DNA of 19,578 nucleotides from Mariniphaga sp964540165 (lineage in GTDB: Bacteria; Bacteroidota; Bacteroidia; Bacteroidales; Prolixibacteraceae): NCBI GenBank assembly GCA_964540165.1, contig CAZILU010000052.1, positions 1 to 19,578 of the forward strand. The letters run 5' to 3'. The first letter of the stretch is position 1, and each line of letters opens with the position of its first letter. The notes beneath the pieces were generated by a model. It was not told the origin of the DNA. It did no database searches and saw only the letters and a program-made list of their open reading frames with translations. Shown in pieces: positions 1 through 8,768 of the stretch. Made by a program: the position numbers and the translations under genes.

Positions 1-2
1 AT

Positions 3-1826
3 CCTGTGTACCGGCTTCTCGACTATTACGAGCTGGGAGGTCGCACGGGGTATCTGCCGCAGTCGAGGCCCTACACGCGGGGTATGGTGATCGGTTACCT
101 GGCGGATGTTTTGGCCGACGAGCTGGTGACGGGGCGGGAGCGGACCGTCATTCAACGGATGGTGGACGATCTTCTTGCCGGGAATTCCGGATTGGTGTTG
201 AAAGACTCCGATAGCGGCCGTGGCTCTCGTGTTGCTGAACCGGCTGCGGACATACGGGATGCTGGTCGGGGCAGTGAGACACCTGTCAGCCAGCAGGCTC
301 CTGCCATGCCGGAAGGCACTGCTTCTTTGCTGGGGACTCTACAGCCGGAGGGCACCACAGCGGTGATCGGCATCGCCGCGCAAGCCGGTGTTCGTGGCGG
401 TGCGGGTGATCACGGCAGCTGGTCGACGGTCAACATCGCCGAGCCCTACATTGCCGGATCGCTGGGGAGGAGCATCAGCTACCTGGCGGGCATCGGCTTG
501 TCGGTGGAGCGTCATGCTGCCGATCTCTTTCACGACAGCTATGTCAAAAACGGAGCCGTCCGTTTTCCCCACGAAGCCGTTGGCTACAGCTGGCATCCCT
601 ATCAGTTTCAGTATCCTACGATGTGGAACCATGTGCGCACGTCGGTCACTACGGGGGGCGGACCGCCGGTGCAGGATGCCCTGACGGCGGGAATGCTCTA
701 CCATGCTGAACTGAGTGGCGGGTGGTTCGACGGGCGGCTGCGGCTGCACCTGCACAACCACCATCGTTCGTGGGGTTACCGTTCCGACAACCTTTTTCTC
801 TCGGAGCGGGCCCGCCGGTTATCGGGCCTCGACCTGGTGATGACGCCCACCCGCTGGCTTCGTTATTCGTGGGTCACCGGTTCGCTCTTCGCCTATGCCA
901 ACCAGTCCTCCTCCTATAAATCGGGCATCTACGGTTATGATCTGGGGCATCCGCAGAAGATGCTCTCCCTGCATCAGTTAGAGATCACCCTCACGCCGAA
1001 GCTGCAGGCCACCCTTATCGGAGGGAACATCTGGTCGAAGCGTTTCGAGCCGGTCTATCTGATGCCGTTTGTCCTGCCGCACCTGGCACAGATCGATGTC
1101 GGTGACCACGACAACCTCTCCATCGGAGCTTCATTGGCCTGGCTCTGCTCCTGCAGCGGGAAGTTCCACGCCAGCCTTTTCGTCGATGAGTTCAGCTTCA
1201 TAGACGATGGCAATCTGCTGAAGATGCCTCGCAATCGCTATGCGTGGCAGGCGGGGTGGAGCCGGCAGGTGCCGCCATCGCTGCTACCGATGACATCGTT
1301 TGAGCTGACCCTCACCCGCGTAGGGCCGTTTGTATATAGCCACTATCCCGAAACGGAGTTCATCCCCTACCACGGCAACCGGCCGGTCGATCTCACTTAC
1401 ACGCACGATGAGTTTAACCTGGGGTTCTACCTCCCGCCCAATTCGGCGGAGCTGCAGCTGGAGGTGACATCGCTGGCGGTGGCCGATCTGCAGATGGTGC
1501 TCGATAACCGGCTGATGGTGCACGGCACGAACGATCTGGCGGGGGATCCCTACCGGATCTTTGGCGATGTGTACCGTCATCAGTTTGGCGATGTAGGCGG
1601 GTATCCCCTGATGGATTTCACGAAGGACGGGATCTATGACTACACGTGGTATACGGAGCTGTCGTTCGACCGTAAGGTGCGGGGTGTGGGTCTGGTGGAG
1701 TACTTCCGGCTGGTAGGGTCGGCGGGGTTCTCACGCACGTGGTGGAAGGCGAATGCGAGCGGTGTGGAGGTGCCCGGATCGAGGAGCCTGGTGAGTGGGA
1801 GCTTGGGGGTGGTGGTGGATTTTTAG
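3..1826 (+). CDS. Wzi-like capsule assembly outer-membrane protein, 5' partial
   Basis: The reading frame is open to the window edge, so the true start and signal peptide lie upstream; the GTG at 6 is only the first start-like codon. The N-terminal part (GYLPQSRPYTRGMVIGYL) resembles the helical segment preceding the barrel in Bacteroidota Wzi-family proteins. Alternating aromatic and hydrophobic strands follow, with a region around residues 320-395 (SLHQLEITL, VYLMPFVLP, GDHDN, LFVDEF) that matches my memory of the Wzi capsule-assembly family. It ends in an aromatic residue (VVVDF), usual for a beta-barrel. Wzi binds capsular polysaccharide at the outer membrane, which fits the capD genes nearby. 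The stop codon TAG shares its G with a dispersed repeat. Family assignment is by motif memory; another outer-membrane barrel is the alternative. Confidence 0.65.
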   Translation, partial: PVYRLLDYYELGGRTGYLPQSRPYTRGMVIGYLADVLADELVTGRERTVIQRMVDDLLAGNSGLVLKDSDSGRGSRVAEPAADIRDAGRGSETPVSQQAPAMPEGTASLLGTLQPEGTTAVIGIAAQAGVRGGAGDHGSWSTVNIAEPYIAGSLGRSISYLAGIGLSVERHAADLFHDSYVKNGAVRFPHEAVGYSWHPYQFQYPTMWNHVRTSVTTGGGPPVQDALTAGMLYHAELSGGWFDGRLRLHLHNHHRSWGYRSDNLFLSERARRLSGLDLVMTPTRWLRYSWVTGSLFAYANQSSSYKSGIYGYDLGHPQKMLSLHQLEITLTPKLQATLIGGNIWSKRFEPVYLMPFVLPHLAQIDVGDHDNLSIGASLAWLCSCSGKFHASLFVDEFSFIDDGNLLKMPRNRYAWQAGWSRQVPPSLLPMTSFELTLTRVGPFVYSHYPETEFIPYHGNRPVDLTYTHDEFNLGFYLPPNSAELQLEVTSLAVADLQMVLDNRLMVHGTNDLAGDPYRIFGDVYRHQFGDVGGYPLMDFTKDGIYDYTWYTELSFDRKVRGVGLVEYFRLVGSAGFSRTWWKANASGVEVPGSRSLVSGSLGVVVDF

Positions 1827-1852
1827 AGGTTGCTTCGCTGCGCTCGCAAAAT
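1826..1852 (+). repeat. Dispersed short repeat, copy 1
   Basis: This is a GAGGTTGCTTCGCTGCGCTC-type element starting on the last base of the Wzi-like gene's stop codon. The same sequence recurs at 3402, 15521, 15575, 15620 and 17966, always in this orientation. Read on the minus strand such elements encode the HCERSEA-like peptides that appear as spurious ORFs in many genomes. Confidence 0.8.
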
Positions 1853-2036
1853 GGGGCGGTGAGGAGCTACAACACATAAAAAAAATTACACAGAGTACCT
1901 CGGTGTAAACACGGAGTTACTCCGTTAGAGAAGGCCTCCTTGTCGGTAAAGAGGTCTATGCCGCTACAGAGGTACCTGAATAACCATTTGTGCACAATAT
2001 GTACATCGGTTTTATGGATGACATTTTCTAAATAAA
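1853..2036. other. Intergenic region with small inverted repeats
   Basis: No credible gene was seen here. A perfect 6-bp stem with a 3-nt loop lies at 1911-1925 (ACGGAG-TTA-CTCCGT), and a 7-bp inverted pair GTACCTC / GAGGTAC lies at 1895-1901 and 1969-1975, bracketing it. Neither is followed by a T tract on the plus strand. They could be remnants of a small element or part of the FISUMP gene's control region. Confidence 0.4.
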
Positions 2037-2069
2037 TTTTTGATATATAATTTATTACATTTAATTTTA
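2037..2069 (+). promoter_or_regulatory. Candidate promoter of the FISUMP gene
   Basis: TTTTTG at 2037-2042 is followed after 19 bp by TAATTTTA at 2062-2069, one mismatch from the Bacteroidota -7 element TAnnTTTG. It sits 20 bp before the ATG at 2090. The surroundings are very AT-rich, so a chance match is possible. Confidence 0.35.
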
Positions 2070-2089
2070 TAGCACTAAAATTGAACAAG

Positions 2090-3391
2090 ATGAAAAAACT
2101 TATCTGTGCCATCCTTTTCTTTTACAGTGCAGCGAATTTATTTGCTAACGAAGTCATCATTCAATTTCATTCGAAAGCAACTGGTGTTGTTATAGACAGC
2201 ATTTATGCGATTAACCTCACAAAAGGACAGACCGTTATGCTGGCTTCCGGTGAATCCCTGGTAATTTCACCTGTTACCTCGAGCGATTTCGTAGTAACTG
2301 ATGATGCCGGGAGAGGTTATTTATACCCGAATCCTACCGATGGAATTACCACACTCAGCTTTCGGACGGTTCAGGAGGAGGAGGTATTCATCTCTTTATA
2401 TACGATAGAAGGCAAAATGGTTAGGAACAGAACGAATTTTCTGAATCAGGGTGCCCATAGGTTTCAAATTCAATTCCCCGCTCCTGGTATCTATTACATC
2501 CATGCAGTGACGGATGAACAGTCATTATCTTATAAAGTTGTTTATTTGGGGAGATCACAGCAATCTGGTGCGATTGAATATTTAGGAAGTGCCCCCTCAA
2601 CGATTCACAGTAAAACGGTCAAAAGCGGAAACACAAATAAAATATTGGAGTACTCGGAAGGGGATTTGGTCCATTACGTCGTTTACTCAGATGATCATAC
2701 TACTGTGATTTCAGATTCACCCACTACATCAAAATCCATCGATGTGGATTTTTATGATTGTATGGACCCGGATAAAAGGAGTTATAAGATAGTGCAGATT
2801 GGCGATCAGTGGTGGATGGCTGAGAATCTCGCCTATCTTCCGGCAGTTCATGGCTCCTCTTCCGGATCTTATACAGAGCCCTGTTATTATGTATACGGTT
2901 ATCAGGGAACTGATGTGGCTGCTGCAAAAAAGCATTCAAACTATGATACGTATGGGGTGTTATACAATTGGCCGGCAGCAAAGACCGCTTGTCCTGCCGG
3001 TTGGCATCTGCCAAGTGATGAAGAATGGGAGAAACTGGCACAATACATAAGTGATCAAAAGGGACCTTATAGTAAAGCAGGTGATGAACGCTTGGATTAT
3101 GACTGGCTGGAGGCAGGTAAACACCTAAAAACAATCAATGGTTGGAAATCAATGGGTTGGAGTCATAATGGCAATGGAACGGATGATTTTGGTTTTTCAG
3201 CGCTTCCCGGAGGGTGCAGAGGAAGCTATGGTAGTACTGACTTGATTGGTATCTACGGTTACTGGTGGAGTAGTGAGGAGTTCTATCCCGATGCTGTTTG
3301 GAAATGGGGATTGTATTATCTCAATTCGAACTTTATTCTTCGCCGTCAGGCCAAAGATGACGGGCATAGTATCAGGTGTGTGAGGGATTAA
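2090..3391 (+). CDS. Secreted FISUMP-domain protein with internal T9SS-tail-like module
   Basis: The chosen ATG gives a 433-residue protein with a clear signal peptide (MKKLICAILFFYSAANLFA). An in-frame TTG at 2081 would add three residues. Residues about 77-153 (YLYPNPTDGITTLSF ... GIYYIHAV) look like a T9SS type A C-terminal sorting domain, but here in the interior. Residues about 228 to the end form a FISUMP domain (Fibrobacter succinogenes major paralogous domain): YKIVQIGDQWWMAENL, GVLYNWPAA, CPAGWHLPSDEEWEKL, ending SIRCVRD. FISUMP proteins are exported surface proteins of unknown biochemical role. By eye the gene is more AT-rich than the Wzi-like and capD genes, and copies of the dispersed repeat bracket it at 1826 and 3402. 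A foreign origin is inference. Confidence 0.85.
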   Translation: MKKLICAILFFYSAANLFANEVIIQFHSKATGVVIDSIYAINLTKGQTVMLASGESLVISPVTSSDFVVTDDAGRGYLYPNPTDGITTLSFRTVQEEEVFISLYTIEGKMVRNRTNFLNQGAHRFQIQFPAPGIYYIHAVTDEQSLSYKVVYLGRSQQSGAIEYLGSAPSTIHSKTVKSGNTNKILEYSEGDLVHYVVYSDDHTTVISDSPTTSKSIDVDFYDCMDPDKRSYKIVQIGDQWWMAENLAYLPAVHGSSSGSYTEPCYYVYGYQGTDVAAAKKHSNYDTYGVLYNWPAAKTACPAGWHLPSDEEWEKLAQYISDQKGPYSKAGDERLDYDWLEAGKHLKTINGWKSMGWSHNGNGTDDFGFSALPGGCRGSYGSTDLIGIYGYWWSSEEFYPDAVWKWGLYYLNSNFILRRQAKDDGHSIRCVRD

Positions 3392-3401
3392 TTGTGAGGG
3401 G

Positions 3402-3430
3402 GAGGTTGCTTCGCGATGCTCGCAATGACG
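3402..3430 (+). repeat. Dispersed short repeat, copy 2
   Basis: GAGGTTGCTTCGCGATGCTC-type copy just after the FISUMP stop codon. It differs from copy 1 in the middle (CGCGATGCTC instead of CGCTGCGCTC). Confidence 0.8.
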
Positions 3431-3434
3431 GTGC

Positions 3435-3462
3435 AAAAAAGCTGCGCCCACATTGACGTGGG
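3435..3462 (-). terminator. Candidate terminator of the first capD gene
   Basis: On the minus strand the stem CCCACG-TCAA-TGTGGG (one G-T pair) begins directly after the TAA of capD. It is followed by CGCAGC and then six T. The six-base gap before the T tract makes it an imperfect intrinsic terminator. Confidence 0.5.
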
Positions 3463-5364
3463 TTAGGGTTTGTGCTGTTTGTAGAGTTCGTTGGTGGGGG
3501 TGAACTCGGGTACGAGGGTCATCATGGTGGCGACGATCTCTGCCGGTTGCCGGTGGTCGATATTGTCCAGCAGGGCTGTCAGTCGTTGGTTCACCTGATC
3601 GTGGTCGTGGGGCCGCACCCGGCCGATCAGGATCTTGTCGTTGTGGGTAGGCTGCAGCTCCTCGCGGTTGTCTAACAGCTCCTCGTAGAGTTTCTCCCCG
3701 GGCCGCAGTCCGGTTACCTTAATGGCAATATCCTGGTGGGGTGTGAATCCCGAGAGCGAGATCATCTTTTCGGCTAAGTGGTAGATCTTCACCGGTTCGC
3801 CCATGTCGAAGACGAAGATCTCCCCCCCGTTGCCCATGAATCCTGCCTCCAGGACGAGCTGGCACGCCTCGGGGATGGTCATGAAGTAGCGGGTGATATC
3901 TTCATGGGTGACCGTCACCGGCCCGCCCTTTTCGATCTGTTTCTTGAAGAGCGGCACTACCGATCCGTTTGATCCCAGTACGTTGCCAAAGCGGGTGGTG
4001 ATGAACTTTGTCCGGTAGCGGCCCGACTGTGCCAGCGACTGGATGTAGATCTCGCTGATCCGTTTGGAGGCGCCCATCACGTTGGTGGGGTTCACCGCTT
4101 TGTCGGTCGATATAAAGACGAACTTCTCCACGTCGTACTTCACCGCCAGGTCGGCTAAGATGCGTGTGCCGCCCACGTTGACGCGCAGCGCCTCGGCGGG
4201 GTATTTCTCCATGAGGGGTACATGCTTGTAGGCCGCGGCATTGAAGACTATGGTCGGGTGGTATTTTTCAAAGATCTGCGCCATTTTTATCCGATTGGTT
4301 ACGTCGCCCACAATCACCTGGAAATTCAGTCTCTGGCACCCGGCCAGCAGCTCTTGCTCCAGGTTAAAGAGGTCCGACTCGGCCTTGTCTAACAGAATCA
4401 CTTTTTTTACCTGAAAAGCTACCAGTTGCCTTACGATCTCCGAGCCGATCGATCCCGCCGCGCCGGTGACCAGCACGGTTGACTCCTTCAATCCGGCCAT
4501 GATGCGCTGCCGGTCCAGTTGAATGGCATCGCGCCCTAAAAGATCCTCGATGCGGATTCGGCGGATCGACTTCACCATCAGCTTTCCTTCGATCCACGAG
4601 CTAAAGGGCGGCACCTCCTTCACCTCAACCTTTTTCCGGAGGCAGAAATCGGTCACCTCCCGCTTGCGTGATACGGATATGTTTTTTTCGTCAATAGCAA
4701 AGATCAGTTCCGTGACCCGCTCCTCCTGAATCACCTTATCGCAGGCTCTCTGAAAGGAGTAGACCGGGTACCCCGCGATGTATTTGTTGTGGAGGCCCGG
4801 ATTGTCATCGATGAAGCCCACCAGTTTGAAGTTTTCGGAGGTGTCCATCACCAGCGCATTGCGGGTGATCTGCCCCATCTGTCCGGCCCCGAATATGATG
4901 ACCCGTTTCTCCTCCTTCAGGTTGCGGTTGTAGTGCTGAAAGAGACGTTTGACGGCCACCCGGGAGAAGATCATCAGTGCTCCGGTCAGGAAGATCATGA
5001 TGATGATGACCGATGCCGGGAGAACCAGAAACGATGGTGCATTCACCGCGCGGCCGGCCAGGGAGATGGTCAGCAGGATCGTCCCTGTGCAGGCCATAGA
5101 TGTAATGATCCGCATCACATCGCGGGTGGTGCTGTGGCGGAGGATCCCGGCGTATGACTTCTGCTTCCAGAAACAGAAGAGGGCAACCGGCAAAATAAGG
5201 GCCAGGTGCAGCGGATCGATGTTGTTGATCACTGCTTCCCATTGAAAATTGAAACGGAGGTGAATAGCCAGGATCCAGGAGAATATGACGAGGGTTATAT
5301 CGAACAGCAGAACCATCCAGCGGGGGAGAAACAGGGTTTTGAAGAAGTTGATGATCCGAATCAT
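3463..5364 (-). CDS. CapD/WbpM-type UDP-N-acetylglucosamine 4,6-dehydratase family protein, copy 1
   Basis: This 633-residue inner-membrane protein is of the long FlaA1/WbpM/CapD type. Four hydrophobic segments fill residues about 15-135. A first Rossmann-like domain follows (IIFGAGQMG, residues 157-164), then the catalytic NAD(P)-binding domain (VLVTGAAGSIGSE, 298-309). The active-site stretch STDKAVNPTNVMGASKR carries S419, M430 and K434, the Ser-Met-Lys arrangement described for WbpM-type enzymes in place of Ser-Tyr-Lys. The family dehydrates UDP-GlcNAc-type sugars for O-antigen, capsule or glycoprotein glycans. The C-terminal tail (VPEFTPTNELYKQHKP) differs from that of the other copies. 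Exact substrate is unknown. The gene stands alone, 233 bp after the sensor-kinase stop on the same strand. Confidence 0.9.
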   Translation of the reverse strand: MIRIINFFKTLFLPRWMVLLFDITLVIFSWILAIHLRFNFQWEAVINNIDPLHLALILPVALFCFWKQKSYAGILRHSTTRDVMRIITSMACTGTILLTISLAGRAVNAPSFLVLPASVIIIMIFLTGALMIFSRVAVKRLFQHYNRNLKEEKRVIIFGAGQMGQITRNALVMDTSENFKLVGFIDDNPGLHNKYIAGYPVYSFQRACDKVIQEERVTELIFAIDEKNISVSRKREVTDFCLRKKVEVKEVPPFSSWIEGKLMVKSIRRIRIEDLLGRDAIQLDRQRIMAGLKESTVLVTGAAGSIGSEIVRQLVAFQVKKVILLDKAESDLFNLEQELLAGCQRLNFQVIVGDVTNRIKMAQIFEKYHPTIVFNAAAYKHVPLMEKYPAEALRVNVGGTRILADLAVKYDVEKFVFISTDKAVNPTNVMGASKRISEIYIQSLAQSGRYRTKFITTRFGNVLGSNGSVVPLFKKQIEKGGPVTVTHEDITRYFMTIPEACQLVLEAGFMGNGGEIFVFDMGEPVKIYHLAEKMISLSGFTPHQDIAIKVTGLRPGEKLYEELLDNREELQPTHNDKILIGRVRPHDHDQVNQRLTALLDNIDHRQPAEIVATMMTLVPEFTPTNELYKQHKP

Positions 5365-5597
5365 GTTTGGTAACCGCGTTTAAATCCTACACCCCCGCGC
5401 AGAAGAGAGCTGGTAGTAAAACTGCCGGCTTCGCGATTCCACGAGGGGGTGGAGTTGGTCTGGTTAATGAAAATAAAAGGTCCGACCGTTGGTTCATAAA
5501 ATTCGATCTGTTTTGCCAGCTGCGAAATTATGTCAAACGGTTGAATTACGGAACGAGACTTTCTTAACGTACCGGTTTTGATAATAACCGTTATATT
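5365..5597. other. Intergenic region between the sensor kinase and capD copy 1
   Basis: This 233-bp stretch holds no convincing gene. A 66-codon frame on the plus strand has no family features. No exact TAnnTTTG box was found on the minus strand ahead of capD, so its promoter is not located. An inverted repeat GAATTTTC / GAAAATTC (5603-5610, 5620-5627) lies in the last codons of the kinase gene next to it and has no clear terminator form. Confidence 0.4.
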
Positions 5598-8500
5598 TTA
5601 ACGAATTTTCGTTTCCGAAGAAAATTCCAGCGGCATCCGGATCTCTACCTTTAATCCGGTATTGGCTGGCAGCCGGTCACCATTGAGGTCGGTGAAGGAG
5701 ATCCGGTATTTAGCGGGTTGGCCGGGCGTATTAAAATGGTTGATCCGGGCCTGTGTGATGGCGATGCTATGAGGGCGGTCGATCGCCGTTTCCTGGTCAG
5801 GCCCGGTGGCGTGAGCCCGGCCGATGCCGTTATCGGTGATGGTGCATTGCAGCACATCGGTGTCGATCCGCTCAAAGAGCACCGACAGCTCTCCCTTCCG
5901 CTTCATGTTCATAAATCCGTGGCGGATAGCGTTCTCCACAAACGGCTGTACCACCATGGGCGGAACCATGAATGATCCGTTCAGCAGCTCCGGAGGCATG
6001 ATGATTTTGCAGGTAAATTTATCGGGGAACCGCATCTGTTCCAGCCGGAGGTAGCTCTTCAGGAACTCCATCGCTTTATCTAATGGCACCAGCCTGCGGG
6101 TAACATTCTCCAGCGATCCGCGCACGATCCGGGAGAAGTCGGCCAGGAATGCCAGGGCCTCGTCGTTTTTGTTTGTCAGCATCAGGTATTGGATCCCGGT
6201 GAGGCAGTTAAATATGAAATGGGGGTTCATCTGTGCCTGCAGCGCCTGCATTTCAAGTTGCAGGATCTTCTTTTCGGTAAGGTGCCGCTGCCATTGCTTC
6301 TGTTTTTCATGTTTTATGTAATGGTGGATGGTCAGGAGGGCGGTGAGAATCAGGGCCAGGATCATGAGGCTCTGTACATACCAGTAGCCCCACCACGGGT
6401 GTTTGATGGTGAACGCGAGGCTTAGCGGCTTAGCGCGGGCGAGAGTGTTCAGGTTGAACGATTCAACCGTGAGCCGGTAGCTGCCGGGCGTGAGGTGGTT
6501 CAGCACGATGCGTCCGGAGTTGTTCCACTCGCTCTGTTCCATCCGTTCCCCCTCTAATCGGAAGCGGTACTGGTCTTTTCGCGGATTGAGGTGGTTGTTG
6601 ATGCCGACGTTAAAGGTGATGTTTTTATCGCGATGGCTGAGTACCAGTGGTTCTTGCGGGAGTAGTGTCCATGGATCGAGGTTGTTCAGCAGGTTGCCGG
6701 TCGGTTTTTGGTGGTTGATCTCGACACCCTGAAGGATAATCCGGCCGGTTTTGGGGCGATACTTCATCAGGAATGGTGTGTTGATCCCGATGAGGTACTC
6801 TTCGGTTCCCAGCGTCAGGATTCCGTTGGGATCGATGACAGCCTGTGTTGCCTCAAATCCGGTATATCCCTCGCCGTTGTCATAGATAGCAACGACTATC
6901 CTGCCGGTTTCGAGGAGTTCCGTCAGGTCGATGCTGTTGAGCGCCTGGTTGGTGCCGGCCCAGAGCATGCCATCGTTGCCGGCTGCCAGCCAGCGGATGC
7001 TGTTTCCTTTGATGCCGTGGGCCGGACCGATCGATTTAAGGACCTTTACCTGGTTGTTCCGGTAATCGGCGATGGATATCTCTCCGCTGTGAGATCCGAA
7101 GATCAGCAGTCCGTCGGGCGTGGTGCAGATGGCTGTCAGGTTTTTGCTGATGGCGGTGTCGGAGGCGTTCAGGCTGAGCAGCTCCTCCCCGCGGCTCATC
7201 CAGAGGCCTGAGCTGTGCGATGTGAACCAGCAGCGGTTGTGGTATCTTACGGCGCCCGTCACATCCCGGGGCTCCTGAAGGCTGTTGAATGCTTCCACCT
7301 GCTCCGCCGCGCTGGCATTGGCCGCTTCATCTCCGTTGATGAGGGTGTGCGCCGGGGTGTAGATAGCCGTTTTGGCACCGGTGACGATGAGGGTATCGTT
7401 GAAGTGCAAAAGGTGTCGGTTCCGGCTTTCGATGTTGAGGTGCCGGAATTGGTTTGTGGCCTCCCGGTAGTGAATGAGGCCGGCGCCACAGCCGATGAAG
7501 TACCCGTCGTTTCCGTCGCTGGTCACCTGGCCAAACTCCGCCGGTTCACATTCACCGGGATTTTTATCGCGGCAGCAGGTCTGTCGGATCGTTTTTCGGT
7601 CGAGGGTGTGGAATGTTTTATCGGGATTAATGATGATCAATTCGTAGCTGCCGGAGATCCACAATCGTTGGTGATGGTCGGCAAAGACCGCGTTGACGGG
7701 ATTTCTGTCCAGTCCGAAGTACTCGGGATCGTAATGGTAAAACCCGGAGAAGGGTGCTTTGGTAAGACCGTTACGGTTGGAACCGATCCAGAGGATGTGC
7801 TGTTCCTGGTCGAAGAGGAGTGTTTTTATTTCGGCCTCTAATTCGAGGGTGGCGGCAAAGTTGATGAGCTCTCCCCGACGGTAGCGGTATATGCCGCCGG
7901 AGATGCCCGCTGGCGGATCGGGAGCTGCGGCTATCCAGATATTTCCCAGGAAGTCCTCGGTGATGGCGGTCACCCGCCCTATGGTGTCGCCGATAGTTAG
8001 GGACCGGCCGTTGCGGTGGCTGATAATTCCCCGGTTACCATTTGAAAGGATGGTGTCACCTGCCGATGAGAGGTAAACGGTCTGGCTGCCCGCCAGGCCG
8101 GTTGTGGTGTTGTTGGCGGCGGGTATCAGTTGTCGGGTGGCGGGGTAGAAGCGGCAGGGATTGCTTTCGTTGTTAAGGGTGACATAGAGGAAGTTGCCGG
8201 CATCGATCATGCAGGTAACAGGACCGGGCAGGGGCGTGCCGGCATCGATAACGGGCAGGGAGGGTATGGTTTCACGTTTGCTGACACCCGTTGAATCGGT
8301 GGAGAGCACGGTGATGCGTTCTGTACCGGCCATGACCAGGCATCGGTGTCTCTCCGACCAGCAGAGCGCGGTGATTATGCCATTGCCGGTGTCGTTCGTG
8401 ATGACCTGCTGCCGGAAGCTCCGGCCATCGTAGCGGTAGAGTCCCTCTCCGTAGGTACCGAACCAAAGGGTGCCGTGATCATCTTCGGCTATTGATGTTA

Positions 8501-8768
8501 TGGGTGCGGTGGTCATCATTTCGGATCGGCTGTATATGCGGATGGTCAATCCGTCGAAGGAGCAAAGGCCGCCGCCGGTGCCGATCCATAGCAGGCCGCG
8601 GCTGTCTTTGAGCAGGCACAAGATCTGGTTGTCGGGAAGTCCTTCGCGCATGGTATATCGCCGGTGGGGATAGCGCTGTGCTTCAACGGGGAGCGGCGCT
8701 CCGGTCAGCAAGAGCAGTGGCAGGAGCAGTAGCAGGGCTTGCGGGCTGATGATCCGACGGCGTTTCAC
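5598..8768 (-). CDS. Propeller/Y_Y_Y sensor histidine kinase, LytS/YehU type
   Basis: The start is taken as GTG at 8768 because its GTGA overlaps the TGA of the upstream regulator and gives a signal peptide (MKRRRIISPQALLLLLPLLL) in a 1056-residue protein; the frame's extension upstream is a shadow of the regulator gene. Two-component-regulator propeller repeats follow (LLWIGTGGGLCSFDG, TLWFGTYGEGLYRYDG, HILWIGSNRNGL), then a Y_Y_Y domain about 728-788 (YRFRLEGE ... LTPGSYRL), one membrane helix about 795-815, and a His_kinase domain with QAQMNPHFIFN (phosphorylatable H850), N box VENAIRHG (N946) and DNGIGR. It probably senses a periplasmic ligand, often a glycan in such proteins, and phosphorylates the adjacent LytTR regulator. 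It lacks the AraC and receiver domains of hybrid systems. Confidence 0.9.
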   Translation of the reverse strand: MKRRRIISPQALLLLLPLLLLTGAPLPVEAQRYPHRRYTMREGLPDNQILCLLKDSRGLLWIGTGGGLCSFDGLTIRIYSRSEMMTTAPITSIAEDDHGTLWFGTYGEGLYRYDGRSFRQQVITNDTGNGIITALCWSERHRCLVMAGTERITVLSTDSTGVSKRETIPSLPVIDAGTPLPGPVTCMIDAGNFLYVTLNNESNPCRFYPATRQLIPAANNTTTGLAGSQTVYLSSAGDTILSNGNRGIISHRNGRSLTIGDTIGRVTAITEDFLGNIWIAAAPDPPAGISGGIYRYRRGELINFAATLELEAEIKTLLFDQEQHILWIGSNRNGLTKAPFSGFYHYDPEYFGLDRNPVNAVFADHHQRLWISGSYELIIINPDKTFHTLDRKTIRQTCCRDKNPGECEPAEFGQVTSDGNDGYFIGCGAGLIHYREATNQFRHLNIESRNRHLLHFNDTLIVTGAKTAIYTPAHTLINGDEAANASAAEQVEAFNSLQEPRDVTGAVRYHNRCWFTSHSSGLWMSRGEELLSLNASDTAISKNLTAICTTPDGLLIFGSHSGEISIADYRNNQVKVLKSIGPAHGIKGNSIRWLAAGNDGMLWAGTNQALNSIDLTELLETGRIVVAIYDNGEGYTGFEATQAVIDPNGILTLGTEEYLIGINTPFLMKYRPKTGRIILQGVEINHQKPTGNLLNNLDPWTLLPQEPLVLSHRDKNITFNVGINNHLNPRKDQYRFRLEGERMEQSEWNNSGRIVLNHLTPGSYRLTVESFNLNTLARAKPLSLAFTIKHPWWGYWYVQSLMILALILTALLTIHHYIKHEKQKQWQRHLTEKKILQLEMQALQAQMNPHFIFNCLTGIQYLMLTNKNDEALAFLADFSRIVRGSLENVTRRLVPLDKAMEFLKSYLRLEQMRFPDKFTCKIIMPPELLNGSFMVPPMVVQPFVENAIRHGFMNMKRKGELSVLFERIDTDVLQCTITDNGIGRAHATGPDQETAIDRPHSIAITQARINHFNTPGQPAKYRISFTDLNGDRLPANTGLKVEIRMPLEFSSETKIR

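Noticed and set aside
5367..5567. 66-codon frame beside capD copy 1
   Set aside because: No family features or start signals; composition looks like translated intergenic DNA.
5603..5627. Terminator at the end of the propeller kinase gene
   Set aside because: The inverted repeat GAATTTTC / GAAAATTC is AT-rich, inside the coding region and lacks a following T tract.
7215..7841. 208-codon plus-strand frame antisense to the kinase
   Set aside because: No recognisable domain; it lies wholly opposite propeller repeats of a well-supported gene and is a frame shadow.
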